DNA of 64,000 nt. It comes from Pomphorhynchus laevis. Lineage: Eukaryota > Acanthocephala > Palaeacanthocephala > Echinorhynchida > Pomphorhynchidae. Each line of letters opens with the position of its first letter. The first letter of the stretch is position 1. Position numbers and translations under genes: made by a program. Of this stretch, positions 10,276 through 21,367 are shown one piece after another. The notes beneath the pieces were generated by a model. That model did not search any database. It was not told the DNA's origin and saw only the letters and a program-made list of their open reading frames with translations. The DNA lies in NCBI GenBank assembly GCA_012934845.2, contig WNNJ02002122.1, forward strand, positions 27,924 to 91,923. Reading direction: 5' to 3'.

Positions 10276-10759
10276 AAATATTATAAACCTAAATGAGAAA
10301 ACGAGACAACAAATCGAATTTTTTATAGTCAACAACTTTATTTCGCCAATACAATCACGATGCCTAAAGGAATTCCAGCCGAGCCAAAATGCTGTTCGTG
10401 TAATTGACATTCAGCACGATGTCGTCAATGCAAATGTATCAAATCAAATAAGCCATGCACTAACTATTCTGCAGAGAATTGAGAAAACTAACTCGTAACA
10501 TACTTTGAAAGCATGAATGTAACGAAATCCGAATGCTTTTAAATAATAACGCGGTTCACACCCTCGATGCTGCCTCGAATAGATTTCCAAATACTTATCC
10601 CCCAATCATTCAAGGATGTAATTACTTAGCGTCCTAATATATTTTACTTACCAAGGTGCAACGAAAGCCGAATGTTTTTAAATGAACTAAGCAAATTGTT
10701 TGAAACTGCTTGTCGCAAGGATGACATCGAAGGCTCATCGCTCATGAAAAGACAATTAT
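10276..10759. other. Non-coding stretch with a short direct repeat
   Basis: No recognisable gene. A motif AACGAAATCCGAATGCTTTT (near 10521) recurs as AACGAAAGCCGAATGTTTTT (near 10661). The right end leads into RT-derived sequence. Confidence 0.5.
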
Positions 10760-11344
10760 TTGTCAGTGCGTTTTACAAAAAGTAGGTTCGTCGAAAATTA
10801 TCTACGATCTACAAGCAAGTGTGTTCGCCTCCTCCGTCTAGTACGTAAGGTGTTCGGTCATCTTGATTCTGTGGGATTACGTACCCTTTACCAATGCGCA
10901 ATCCTCCCACACATGCTGCATGTGCCCGTCGTTGCTCACTCTCAGTTCCAGCTTGAGCTGGACGCTTTCGAACGCATTCTCAATCGCTGCACACATTTGG
11001 TGCGGTCCATACGTTCATTACCTTACGAGAAACGCCTGCGCTGTCTTGACGTTCCCCCAGTGAAAATTTCACTAAACTTTAATGATCTGATGTTCGTGTG
11101 GAGGTGCTTGACCACCCCAGGCCACTGTTGCAAGGACACGTTTGAGCTAAGAACCAACGATCGCCTACGTGGTCGCAACTATATGCTGAAGAGAAGACGA
11201 GCCTGCAATAAACGAATATCAACAATCCATGATAGAATTGTACCTATCTGGAATGGTCTACTTGCTGTGACGATAAATGGTAACCAGGGGAGTTTTAAAC
11301 GACGGTTGCGAAATTATCTCAGGATGCGTTGTCGTCATGCCTGA
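10760..11344 (+). pseudogene. C-terminal (thumb/connection) part of a LINE RT
   Basis: One open frame of 194 codons ending in a stop after RNYLRMRCRHA. It has the layout of the region after the RT active site in CR1/jockey-type LINEs: LRTLYQCAILPHMLHVPV (the usual L...ILP...Y pattern), LDAFERILNRCTHLVRSI, LPYEKRLRCLDVPPVKI, DLMFVWRCL, and the terminal WNGLLAVTINGNQGSFKRRL. The catalytic half is missing. It differs from families B, C and D and represents another LINE family. Confidence 0.7.
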
Positions 11345-11703
11345 ATTGCACATTTTTCGTTTATTTATTTAATTTTTAATTTTTCTTCTGTTTTCCCTGT
11401 TGCGAACCATGTTCGAGCTGTTCAAGCTCTTTTTGTTGTCGAAAATATAATAATCCACGTGGAAATACTTATTATCTTAGATCTACATGGAAAGTGATAA
11501 CTTTCATCGCAGTTAGAGTTCATAGCATTTTCAGCCGCAGTGCCAAATAAGTGGATTCATGTACAAAGAATATGGAAGTGTGAATGTGAATGATTTTCTT
11601 CACTAGAAAAGTCTATGCAGAATAAAATAATCCCCAAAATAACTGGTTTACATTTACAGAGGTGTTGGTGCGATGTCCCAAGTCTGCCCTTCTCAATGAG
11701 GGT
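11345..11703. other. Non-coding stretch, nothing recognised
   Basis: Follows the stop of the RT fragment and is probably partly its 3' UTR. It contains a short inverted repeat ATAATAATCCACGTGGAAAT...TTATTAT (about 11448-11476). No ORF or known repeat is visible. Confidence 0.4.
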
Positions 11704-11802
11704 TTAATAATAATTTATTTAAAGTGGCAAAAGAGTGCCAACCGCACGCTTAAAAGTCCACTAACTAACAAAAATAAAACGACCAAAGTCATTTAAATAG
11801 GT
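11704..11802 (-). mobile_element. 3' tail fragment of a family B-like LINE
   Basis: On the minus strand it reads GTGGACTTTTAAGCGTGCGG, TTGGCACTCTTTTGCCACTT, TAAATAAAT and a TTATTA end. This is the 3' end of family B with hairpin GCGTGC-GGTTG-GCACTC (11733-11749). It abuts the 5' end of copy C1 in the opposite orientation. Confidence 0.75.
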
Positions 11803-11810
11803 TTGAGGAT

Positions 11811-12647
11811 ATCAAATCCATATTAGAAACTACCCCCGTCGTTTCTAATGTCCTTTCTCCACCCACCGACCCTGCCACCATATACACTTCCCATTCCATG
11901 TCATCTTCACTCCCCGACACCCCACGTCCCGTCATTCCCCTCTCGTTTCTCAATAACTTGCATCCATCAATCAAAATCACCTCCACCAACCTCCACTATC
12001 CTTCCACTCATAACCTTTCCTCACATCGCTTGCCACCCTCTTTATTATCATTATCCTCTATGTCTCCCGTCGTCAAACCAAATCCCTCCAAATCATCAAC
12101 TGACAGCTCTTCTATCGTGATCTCACCTACTCACGTCAGTCGTCCTCCTTTACGGAAGCGCTTTGCTTCTCGCGATCGTTGCGTCATTGTTACTAATATC
12201 ACGCCTTCTAAATCCTTATCTCCACAAGCACGTCTGGACCACGATGTTTCCGCCTTCAGATCCATCCTCTCGTCTATTGTTCCTGCGGATAAACCATCCT
12301 TTTTCAAGGACATTTCTCCTGTCGCATTCATCCGTCTAAACAAATCTTCTCAATCTAATCCTTCCCAGCCCCCTCTCCTAAAAATTGTTTTCAAGCATCG
12401 CTCTCACGCGTCTTCTGTCCTCTCTCAACGATTCAAACTCATGTCATCTTCAACCACTCAAATTTTCCCCGATCGCGCACCTTCTGAAATCGCTCAAATC
12501 TCTTCAGCCCGCATCGAAAAACGCCGTCGCAAGGAAAACGGCGAAACATCACTCGCCATCCGAAACAAAGACGGAAATTTTCAAGTTGTTCACACCCGTC
12601 AAAAAATTCGATGGCGCTTTATCTCTCCTATGTGTCTTCTCCACTAG
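11811..12647 (+). CDS. LINE C1 ORF1 (5'-truncated, otherwise open)
   Basis: Open from about 11799 to the stop at 12647 with no break. A Ser/Thr/Pro-rich linker (LHPSIKITSTNLHYPSTHN) is followed by the conserved block SRDRCVIVTNITPS, ARLDHDVSAFRSILSSIVPA, PPLLKIVFKHRSHASSVLSQ, SARIEKRRRKENGETSLAIR and the end IRWRFISPMCLLH-stop. This block is shared with ORF1 of LINE A and family B. The last 36 bases overlap the start of ORF2 (ATG at 12611). Probably an RNA-binding ORF1 protein whose Cys finger has been lost by truncation. Confidence 0.7.
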   Translation: MKSILETTPVVSNVLSPPTDPATIYTSHSMSSSLPDTPRPVIPLSFLNNLHPSIKITSTNLHYPSTHNLSSHRLPPSLLSLSSMSPVVKPNPSKSSTDSSSIVISPTHVSRPPLRKRFASRDRCVIVTNITPSKSLSPQARLDHDVSAFRSILSSIVPADKPSFFKDISPVAFIRLNKSSQSNPSQPPLLKIVFKHRSHASSVLSQRFKLMSSSTTQIFPDRAPSEIAQISSARIEKRRRKENGETSLAIRNKDGNFQVVHTRQKIRWRFISPMCLLH

Positions 12648-15491
12648 ACTCTTTCGCCACAGCTCACTGTTTCCGCCTCGATCTCCTCAACACTAGATCT
12701 ATTCTCAATAAATCCGATCTTATCCTCAACCTATTCACCAAGCAATCCATCGATCACTTCTGCCTCACCGAATCCTGGCACTCAGATTCCGACGACCTTT
12801 CCATTCGCCGTCTGCTCTCTGCCGGTTGCTCCCTAGTCGAATCCGCCCGCCCCCTCAGCTCATGCCCTTCTAAATCCTCTAATCATGGCGGCATCGTCGC
12901 ATTCGCGCGTAACCCAGCGTCTCTTCGCAAAATCAATCCCCCTTTCAGTCCTTGCACTTTTGAATTGCTCACTTGTCGTTATTCTAACCCGATCACTCTA
13001 GATCTCGCCATTGTATACCGTCCTGGTTCATCAGCTCTTACAGCCTTATTTTTTAACGAACTCGCTGACCTCCTTTCTCATTGTTCTTTGTCCTCAATCC
13101 CTTCACTCGTTCTAGGCGACTTCAATATCCGCCTAGACCGCCCCTCTTCCACAGATTCCATCCGCTTCATCAACATTCTATCCAACTACAATTACAAACT
13201 AATCTCCACTGCCCCACACATATACTTGGTGGGGCACTCGACATCATCGCTGTCCCCGATCATTTTGCTGCCTACACCTCACTGTCCATCTCTGATCCTG
13301 GTCTATCCGATCACTTTCTTATCACCCTTGATCTCACTCGCAACCACACCCCTCATCACACACCTACAATCCTACGTCGCCCTTTGAGAAATCTTGACCT
13401 CTCCCTTCTCCGCTCTGCCTTACTCAAATCGTCTCTATCATTACCCACAATAACATATTCATCTCCTCACGATCTCGCCTTTCTTTTCGACTTTGAACTC
13501 ACCCACTCTCGATATTCTCTTGCCCTTCAAGTCTCACCCACACCGTCGCTTGCACCGTGCCCCAAGGTTTGACATCCAGTGCCTACTCTCAAAGCGTTGA
13601 CTTCGTCACGCTTTTCAAATATTTCACCGCTCTCTCAGACAAGATTTCCGATCGATCACTCCGTCTTTCCGTGATACCTATCTTGCGCATCGGCGGTCTC
13701 ATCTCCACATACTACGTACCAAATGCAACTCCTTTTGGCAGCATAAAATCATCACTTCATTCAACTCTAAGACTCTCTAGCATACTTTTAACTCAATCTT
13801 GGCTCGTTCCTATACGCAGTGCAACATCAATGCTAACGATTATTCGTCATTTCTCCAGACTAAAGTATCCACGCTGCTCTCTCACACCCCGGTCTCCATC
13901 CTATCCCACTCTGCCCAGTCTACTCTCATCCTTCCGGAACTCTTTCATCTTCTCCCTGTCTCACCTACAGAAGTATCATCTGTCCTCATGTCCTTGCCCA
14001 ACAAAACCTCACCTGCCGATCCCCTGCCTACCCACATATTAAAATCCATATGCTCATAGATATCCCCATTTCTCACAACCTTGTTTAACTCGTCCATCCG
14101 CAGTCGTATCTTCCCTTCACACTGGAAATCCGCAATCGTTCGTCCCCTCCTTAAGAAACAATCGCTCGACCCATCCCTTCCTTCTAGCTATCGCCCCATT
14201 TCACTACTCCCTACTCTTTCTAAGCTCCTATAACGCCTCATCTTCATACAAATCAACGCTTATCTCTCCTCATCCAATCTGTACCCTCCTTTCCAATCCG
14301 CTTTCCACTCTAATCGCATGCATAAAAGTGTACAACGATATACTCATTTCTCGATACAAGGCTCTATATAGTGCTCTCATCTCCCTCGACCTCTCCTCCG
14401 CATTCGACATTGTCGACCACTCCGTCCTCCTTTCTCGCCTTCGTTATGATTACGGCTTTTCTTCCTCCTCCGTAGCATGGTTCGCCTCATATCTATCCGA
14501 CCGTTCCTTTCGCGTCTGTTCTAATTCATCATCCTCCCCTCCCATCCCTATTTTTTGCGGGGTCCCACAAGGTTCAGTCCTAGGTCCCCTGCTTTTCTCT
14601 CTTTTGCTTGGCGATCTCTCTCCATTTATCAAACCTTACTCCTTTAACGTCATGCAATACGCGATGACATTCTAATCTATGCTCATGCACCCGCACATCG
14701 CATACACGATATCAACATTTCTGCTTACAACTGTCTTTCTTCTATCTAAAAAGGTCTCTCCAATCTCCATCTCGTTTTAAACCCCGAAAAGTCCAAAATA
14801 ATGTGGATCCTTCCCCGTAAACCAAACATATCTCCTCCCATTGTATCTTTTGCCTCATCGATCATCCCTATAGTCCACAATCTCACATTCTTAAGCTTCC
14901 ATTTCGATGATCACCTTTCCCTTAAACCCTTTGTCCGTGACAAGGTCCGCTCGTCTAACTTAATTCTCCGTGACATCCGCCGTATCCGCCCCCTTATCGA
15001 CTTCCGTTCTTGTATGTCTCTTATTTCATCGCTTCTTTTCCCTAAAATCGATTACTGCCTTAGCCTTTTCGCCAATTCTCCAAAATCCATCATCCTACCC
15101 CTACAACGAATAATCAACACCGCCGTTCGAGTGCTCTTTCGTCTCCGTCGCTTCGACCACATATCCACATATTTTGCCCAACTCTCCTGGCCCACCATCC
15201 ACATCCGCATCAAACTCCGCCTTCTTCTCGTAACTTTTCGTCTCATCGCTGTCGGCTCCCCATCGTTCATCAACCTTCCTTTCTTAGACGATACTCGCCC
15301 CACCTCGCTATCGTTTCGTTCCTGTCATACCCTCTTACTCCACGTTCCTAATTACTCCAACAACTACGGTCTCCGATCCTTCCTCGTCGCCGCCTCACTT
15401 GCCTGGAATCAACTGCCTCTCGACGTCCGCCGCGCTCCCTTCTTTTATCACATTCAAACACCTCCTCCGTTCACAACTTCTCGACACCTGA
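12611..15491 (+). pseudogene. LINE C1 ORF2: APE endonuclease + RT
   Basis: Begins MALYLSYVSSPLDSF. The endonuclease is clear: LLNTRS, CLTESWHSDSDDL, SNHGGIVAFARNP, VYRPGSS, LGDFNIRLDR and DPGLSDHFLI. The RT has LPSSYRPISLLPTLSKLL, SLDLSSAFDIVDHS and CGVPQGSVLGPLLFSLL. The active-site box is broken by a frame change (MQYAMTF where MQYADDI is expected). The C-terminal part, NLILRDIRRIRPLIDFRSCM to the stop at 15491, is mostly intact. Frame changes near 13205, 13560, 14310 and 14665, and stops near 13600, 13785, 14057 and 14230, make it non-functional. Confidence 0.8.
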
Positions 15492-15521
15492 TTCACAGTC
15501 TTCTTTTGTTGTATCATGTAA

Positions 15522-15537
15522 GCGTGCGCTGGCACGC
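15522..15537 (+). other. Family C 3' UTR stem-loop (copy C1)
   Basis: GCGTGC-GCTG-GCACGC, a perfect 6-bp hairpin with a 4-base loop, 30 bases past the ORF2 stop and just before ATTTGCCACGTTAAAATAAA. The same element is at 26702-26717 (C4) and, with changes, at 21321-21336 (C3, minus). Confidence 0.7.
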
Positions 15538-15619
15538 ATTTGCCACGTTAAAATAAATCCTTTTTTTAAATCTGAATGGGAATATTCTTCATTGCTATGT
15601 AAGCCTTTATTCGATCTAG

Positions 15620-15925
15620 GTCACAGAGGCGACATTGGACTTCAGGTGGTATTTAATTCGACGGACACATAGAATGGTAATCTACGCTCGTTCTTTTGTC
15701 AAAGTTGAGCTGATTCGTACCGTGATTTTATAACATAGATCATCGTTTGCCGAATGTATGATTCCTAGGTACTTGAACTTATCCATGAGCTGCAAATCGA
15801 TGCCGTTCATGTTGATTGTATCATTTTCCTTTTGATCTGTAGTCAGGTATTCGGTCATGTCTAGATTAAGTTGTAGTCCGTATTATGCGAGTCAGTTATT
15901 CTACACTTGAACATATTCAAGTCCG
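15620..15925 (-). pseudogene. RT fragment of an RTE-like LINE
   Basis: The minus strand reads GLQLNLDMTEYLTTDQ, then NGIDLQLMDKFKYLGI and KITVRISSTL. This is the classic segment after the RT active site of RTE/BovB-type elements (GL.LN..KTEYL ... I.V.G..L....FKYLG). Several stops are present and both ends are lost. Confidence 0.6.
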
Positions 15926-15929
15926 ATCC

Positions 15930-16240
15930 GGTCTCTATTTAACTGTAATAGTAAAACCCGAGTATCTTACTCGATGTGTAAAGGCTGAAAGGCGTTGATT
16001 GTTCATAATGAAGAATAGTAAAGAGATTAATAGTTTCTTTAGCTTGCTTGTTGGCATCAGTGACATTGAAGACCAACACCTGCGATTTTGAATGAGTGAG
16101 AATAAGATTTGAAGGGGTAACAAATCTTTTAATCTTTTGAAAAAACGGCTACTGTTCAAGACTAAATCTTTGCACATGTTTTTAGAGAACATGGCTGTAG
16201 TATCATCAGCGTTAACCGCTAGGTGATTTTCACGTAAAAA
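15930..16240 (-). pseudogene. Second RT fragment with a degenerate ADD box
   Basis: The minus strand shows HLAVNADDTTAMFSKN (near 16220-16180), resembling the YADDTT active site of several LINE RTs, and further on SNLILTHSKSQVLVFNVTDA, resembling the LN..KS.VLVF motif that follows it. The piece comes from a different element than the neighbouring RTE-like fragment, because both cover the same RT region. The reading is degenerate and the assignment is tentative. Confidence 0.4.
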
Positions 16241-16297
16241 GCTTTAACAACGACAGTCGTAGCAACAATGTATATCACTATACCTTGCTGGTTTTAA

Positions 16298-16368
16298 TGC
16301 CAAAAAACTAATCCACTAAGTCTAAAGAAAACTTTCTATGTGGTTATAGTGCCAAAAAACTAATCCAC
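16298..16368. repeat. Short direct repeat next to LINE C2
   Basis: TGCCAAAAAACTAATCCAC occurs at 16298 and again at 16350, each preceded by a TGGTT(T/A)(T/A)A-like word, giving a 52-bp spacing. It sits directly left of C2. It may be a small tandem duplication at the insertion point. Confidence 0.5.
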
Positions 16369-16369
16369 A

Positions 16370-18790
16370 GCCTCTACAATAAGCACATACCAACATCTAA
16401 CACGTCCACTCAAACGACCCCAGTAGTTTCCAATGTCCTTTCTTCACCCACCGACCCTTCAACCATTTACACTTCCAATCACATGTCATCTTCACTCCCC
16501 GACACTACCATCCCGTCCTTCCTGTCTCGTTTTCAACAACCTACATCCATCAATCAAAATCACTTCCACTAACCTCCACGATCTTTAAACTCATAACATT
16601 TCCTAACATCGCCTGTCACCTTCTTTATTATCATAATCATCTATGTCTCCCGTCGTCAAACAACGACATCCAAATCCTCAACTGCCAGCTCTCCTAAAGT
16701 GATATCACCCCCTCACGGCACTCGTCCTCCTTTACGGAACGCATTCCTTCTGGCGATCGTTGCGTCATCTTTACTAATATCATTCCTTCCACCTCCTTAT
16801 CTCCACAAGCACGTCTCGACCACGATGTTTTCGCCTTCTGATCCATCCTCTCGTCTCTATTCCTGCGGATAAACCATCATTTTCAAGGACATCTCTACTG
16901 TCGTATTCATCCACCTAAACAAATCTTCTCAATCTAATCCTTGTAAGCCCCTATTCTAAAAATTGTTTTCAAGCATCATTGTCACTCGTCCTCTGTCCTC
17001 TCTCAGCGATTTAAACTCATGGCATCTTCAACCACTCAAATTTTCCTTGATCGCATCCTTTCCGAAATCTCTCAACTCTCTTCTGCCCGCATAGAAAAAC
17101 GCCGTCGCGAGGAAAACGACGAAACATCTTTTTCCATCCGAAACACAGACGGAAATTTTCAAGTTGTCCACAGCCGCCCCAATATTTGATGGCGCTCCAT
17201 ATCCCCAATGTGTCTTCTCCGCTAGACCCTTTTACAACCACACACGGTTTCCGCCTCGGCCTCCTTAACACTATATCTATTATTAATAAATCCAATCTTA
17301 TCCTCAACCTATTCACTAAGCAATTCATCGATCTCTTCTGCCTCACCGAATCCTGGTACTCAAATTCTGACGACCTCTCCATTCGACGTATGTTATCTGC
17401 CGGTTGCTCACTAGTCGAATCCGCCCGCCCCCTCAGCTTATACCCTTCTAAATTCTCAAATCATGGCGGCATCGTCGCATTGGCCCGTCACCCCGCGTCC
17501 CTTTGCAAAACCACTTCCCCTTTAAGTCCTTGCTCTTTTAAATTACTCACTTGTCAGTCTTCAGCCTGATCATTCTGAATCTCGCCATTGTATACCGTCC
17601 TGGTTCATCAGTTCCTACATCCTTATTTTTAACCGAACTCGCTGACCTCCTTTTTCATTGTTCTTTGTCCTCAACCTCATCACACGTTCTAGGCGACTTC
17701 AACATCCGCCACGACCTCCTCTATTCCACCGATTCCATCCGGTTTATCAACATTCTATTTAACTACAATTACAAATTCATCTACACTGCCCCCACACATA
17801 TCCTTGCCGGGGCACTCGACATCATCGCTGTCCCCGATCGTTTTGCTGCCTACTCCTTTCACGTCATGCAATACGCCGATGACATCTTCATCTATGCTCA
17901 TGCACCCGCACACCGCATACACGATATCGGCATTTCTGCTTACAACTGTCTTTCTTCTATCTACAAACGTCTCTCCAATCTCCATCTCGTTCTAAATCCC
18001 GACAAGTCCAAAATAATATAGATCTTCTCCCGTAAACCAAACATATATCCTCCCACTGTATCTTTTGCCTCATCGATCATCCTCATAGTACACAATCTCA
18101 CTTTCTTAGGCTTCCATTTCGATGATCACCATTCCTTTAAACCCCTTCGTCCGTGACAAGGTCCGCTCATCTATCTTAATTCTCCGTGACATCCGCCGTA
18201 TCCGCCCACTTTATCGACTTCCGTTATTGTATGTCTCTTCTTTCATCGCTTATTTTCCCTAAAATCAATTACTGCCTTAGCCTTTCGCCAATTCTCCAGA
18301 ATCCATCATTATACCCCTACAACGAATAATCAACTCCGCCGTTCGAGTGCTCTTTCGTCTCCGTCGCTTCGACCACACATCCACATATTTTGCCCAACTC
18401 TCCTGGCCCACCATCCACGTCCGCATCAAACTCCGCCTTCTTCTCGGTACTTTTCGTCTCATCGCTGTCGGCTCCCTATCGTTCATCAACCTTCCTTTCT
18501 TAGACGATACTCGCCCCACCTCGCTATCGCTTTGTTCATGCCATACCCTCTTACTCCACGTTCCTAATAACTCCAACAACTACGGTCTCCGATCCTTCTT
18601 CGTCGCTGCCCCACTCGCCTTGAATCAGCTCCCACTCGACGTCCGCCACGCTCCCTCCTTTATTGCATTCAAATGCCGCCTCCGTGCTCACCTTTTCTAA
18701 ACATGATTTAGATTTTTTGTTGTTGTGGTCATGCAAACGTGCGCCGTCACGCATTTGCCACGTAAAAATATATCGTTTTATGCATGGATC
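16370..18790 (+). mobile_element. LINE C2, family C with a large internal deletion
   Basis: The ORF1 remnant at about 16400-17230 has many breaks. ORF2 starts at 17189 and a family C 3' end lies at about 18735-18785. Compared with C1, about 1.4 kb is missing at 17853, where the end of the endonuclease is joined to the RT active site. The 3' hairpin is degenerate (ACGTGC-GCCG-TCACGC). Confidence 0.8.
17189..18700 (+). pseudogene. LINE C2 ORF2 with endonuclease fused to the RT active site
   Basis: Begins MALHIPNVSSPLDPF. Endonuclease landmarks are LLNTIS, CLTESWY, SNHGGIVALARHP, VYRPGSS and LGDFNIRH. After DIIAVPDRFAAY the reading passes directly to SFHVMQYADDIFIYAHAPAH, so the distal endonuclease (including the SDH box) and the RT fingers are deleted while the frame is kept. 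The rest of the RT (RLSNLHLVLNPDKSKII) meets a stop at about 18021. The C-terminus follows in other frames (LFRLRRFDHTSTYFAQLSWP ... FINLPFLDDTRPTSL). Confidence 0.75.
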
Positions 18791-18889
18791 ATCAAGAAGA
18801 CGAGAAACGAGTCATGGACATACTTGCAGTTATTTGGTTTTTTTGCTTGTTTACTTCTTTTTCTTCGTTTCTTATTTTTTTCTGCAGAA

Positions 18890-19530
18890 AGAAATATGTC
18901 GACAGATGTCCCTCAGGGTTCTGCACTAGGTTCCCTATTATTCATCTCGTTCCTCAACGATTTACTCTTACGTATTGAGAACACTCACTTGGCATTCCCT
19001 GATGATCTGAAAATTTGGACTGCTATACGCGATATTGATGACTGTAATTCTTTACAGGCAGACTTGGATCGAGTTCATGATTGGTGCCGCTCTACTGGAT
19101 TACATCTTACCAAAGTTAATAGTGAAAGAGCAATAAAAAGCGCTACTCGTGCAATATATATTGTAAAGAACTCATTCCTTAGGATTACCACTTATGTCTT
19201 TAGAAATTTGTTTAACACGTTGGTTCGTCCACATTTAGAGTATGCAATTCATACTTCTTTCCCGGTCACCAAACAAGAAAGGACAGATATTGTGTCAGTC
19301 CTAAGGCGATGTTCTCGTTTATGTTCGAATGCGAGAGTGGATTACGCATCTCGATTAGATTTACTAAGAATTCAACCGATGTCATCACGATTTTTGTTTC
19401 TTGACTTAAGATTTTTGTTTTTTTTCTTGTTGACTTATTTTTCGTCGTTTCTTATTTTTTAGTTTCATTTTATTTAAACTGTGATCAGGCAAAATAGCCT
19501 TATAGCTAAGCCTTGTAAGAATAATAATAA
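18890..19530 (+). mobile_element. LINE D1 fragment: RT palm to 3' end
   Basis: 5'-truncated copy. The RT reads VPQGSALGSLLFISFLNDLL, then FPDDLKIW (an FADD-type box with Pro in place of Ala), DLDRVHDWCRSTGLHL and VRPHLEYAIHTSFPVTKQER, a typical CR1-like series. The 3' UTR ends CAGGCAAAATAGCCTTATAG-CTAAGCCTTG with AATAATAATAAATAATG. An open frame runs in from the LINE C2 tail upstream, but that join is accidental. Confidence 0.75.
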
Positions 19531-19739
19531 ATAATGAAATCTCAACAAACAGGCGTCAGTTATCCGGACGTATTGCACCTTATAAGACGGAAGCTTTCAT
19601 CTCTGTTGAGATTTGTTGCATCTCACTTCATTCGCGGAAGCAGACCAAGAAAATGTTTTCCTATAAAACATTAACATTATTTTTATTTAACCTTAAAAAC
19701 ATATATCGGGCCTATTCAAGGGAACTCATTTAGTTTGTA

Positions 19740-21278
19740 AAATTTGATTTAATAAATTATTATTAAAATATTTAATATATTATTATTCCAATACATACCA
19801 AAGCCAAAAGGCTATTCAGACAGAGTCCAAAAAAAGAAAAGCAAATAGTCAGTCAACGTGGCTAATTAGGGAATTCAAGTGGTAGTGTTAAATGGTGGCA
19901 TTGTTCACATATCTATTTGTAGCATCGTGATTTAAACGTTCTCAAACTAAAGGCTGAAACGACTTCCTCAGGCAATGAATTCCACATGTTAATTCCTCTC
20001 CTCGAGAGTCTATACACTTTTGGAACTCTGCCAAATCCAAATTTATACAAGACTCTGCTATGTCCCCGCAACTGACCTACCCGCTTAATGATTACATCGG
20101 TGTGATAACCTACCGCATAATTCGACATATGCCATAGACATAGCATTTCCAAGGATAAGAACCTCTCACGTACCGACAACATCCCAATACGACTTAGACG
20201 TACATAATAGTCAATACCACTTAAGCCAATACAGAGCCTCAATCCGCGCCTAAGAATAGACTCCAGGTCTAATAGTTCTTGCTTAGTGACAGGGAAACAA
20301 GCATGAATGCAGTACTCCAAGTGTGGCCTGACGATGAAGTCGGTGTTCAACTTTGTTTTCAAGCATCGATGGACAATAATCTCTAAATCCTTATGATGAA
20401 ACACTTTCTTTAAGACAATATCTCCAGTATAGTACATTATAGTTTAAATAGGGTGACCTAGTTGCATGAGGACACATTTATCAACATTCAACCGTAGTCC
20501 GGTAGAATCGCACCACTTGATCAGAGAGTTTAGATCATTTTGTAACGATACTCGATCAGCAGGTATTCTAATGATCGACTACATCTTTAGATCGTCTGCA
20601 AAAGCTATATGATATCATGATAAGCGGAGTAGCAGATCATTAATGAAGATTATAAAGAGCAGTGGGCCAAGGACTGATCCCTGCGGTACGCCAGAATTAA
20701 CATTCACCGAATAAGAAAACACACCTCCACACAAACTAGGAAAGACCTATTCGATAGAAATTGCCTGACCAACTCACAAATATATGAATGGAGTCCATAG
20801 TGATACAGTAAAGACACAATGCCGTCGTGTGGTACCCTATCGAAAGCTTTCGAAAAATCAAGGAATACTGAATGAACCTGACACCCAGTCCTCGGAGCAT
20901 CAGACCATTTTTCACGCGCAGTTATTATGTTAGTAAGTCATAAACGTCCGATTCTGAAACCATGTTGAGATTCAACCAATATGTGATTACGATCCAAATG
21001 ATCCCTGATTCTACTAGCAATGATTCTTTCTAAAAGTTTGTAGAATACGCTAGTCAAGCTCATTGGCCGAAAGTCCGCGCAAAAGCTAGCAGGATGCTTT
21101 TTGGGAATGGGCACCACAATTGCACACTTCCAACTGTCAGGAATCTAAGATGTGTCCAAGCTGTATCTGAAGAACATTGTTAAATCATAGCTGAGAGTTT
21201 ATCCAAACCGTGATATGTTCAATTAATTTCATTTCTTACGATCGCAGCAAAAACTCTGAATGCCACTTATTTCGTATT
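19740..21278 (-). mobile_element. LINE D2: RT of the same family as D1
   Basis: On the minus strand from 21240: GLDKLSAMI, YSLDTS..IPDSWKCAIVVP, MSLTSVFYKLLERIIASRI, SQHGFRIGR, VFLDFSKAFDRVPHDGIVSL, a degenerate FADDLK box (AFADDLKM-like, about 20600), DLNSLIKWCDSTGLRLNVDK and IVRPHLEYCIHACFPVTKQE. The longest open part is 20437-19913 (174 codons, ending RTFKSRCYK). The 3' UTR has a hairpin AATAGCC-TTTT-GGCTTTG near 19800-19822. Several stops and frame changes are present. LINE C3 is inserted into its 5' part. Confidence 0.75.
21190..21278. repeat. Left copy of the 89-91-bp direct repeat flanking LINE C3
   Basis: From GCTGAGAGTTTATCCAAACC to ATTTCGTATT. It matches 25282-25372 with about 10 differences and ends where the C3 3' tail begins. 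The left copy is continuous with LINE D2 coding sequence. Confidence 0.8.
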
Positions 21279-21367
21279 ATATATTATATATTAAAAAAAG
21301 ATTTATTTGACGTGGCAAATGCGTGCCAGCGCGCGCTTACATGACCACAACAAAACGAAAATGTAAA

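Larger units (their letters stand above)
11803..15575 (+). mobile_element. LINE C1, family C (5'-truncated)
   Basis: Plus-strand copy with most of ORF1 (11811-12647), ORF2 (12611-15491), the 3' stem-loop (15522-15537) and a GCCACGTTAAAATAAATC tail. The PHD-like finger of ORF1 is missing, so the copy is truncated inside ORF1. The sense strand is strikingly pyrimidine-rich, as in all family C copies. Confidence 0.85.

Noticed and set aside
13557-14042. A plus-strand frame of 161 codons inside LINE C1
   Set aside because: It is out of frame with the RT text (the correct reading is RFDIQCLLSK...ARSYTQCNINAND) and its composition comes from the pyrimidine-rich sense strand.
18725-19462. A 245-codon plus-strand frame read as one protein
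   Set aside because: Its first part is the 3' tail of LINE C2 and its second part the RT of LINE D1; the frames meet by chance.
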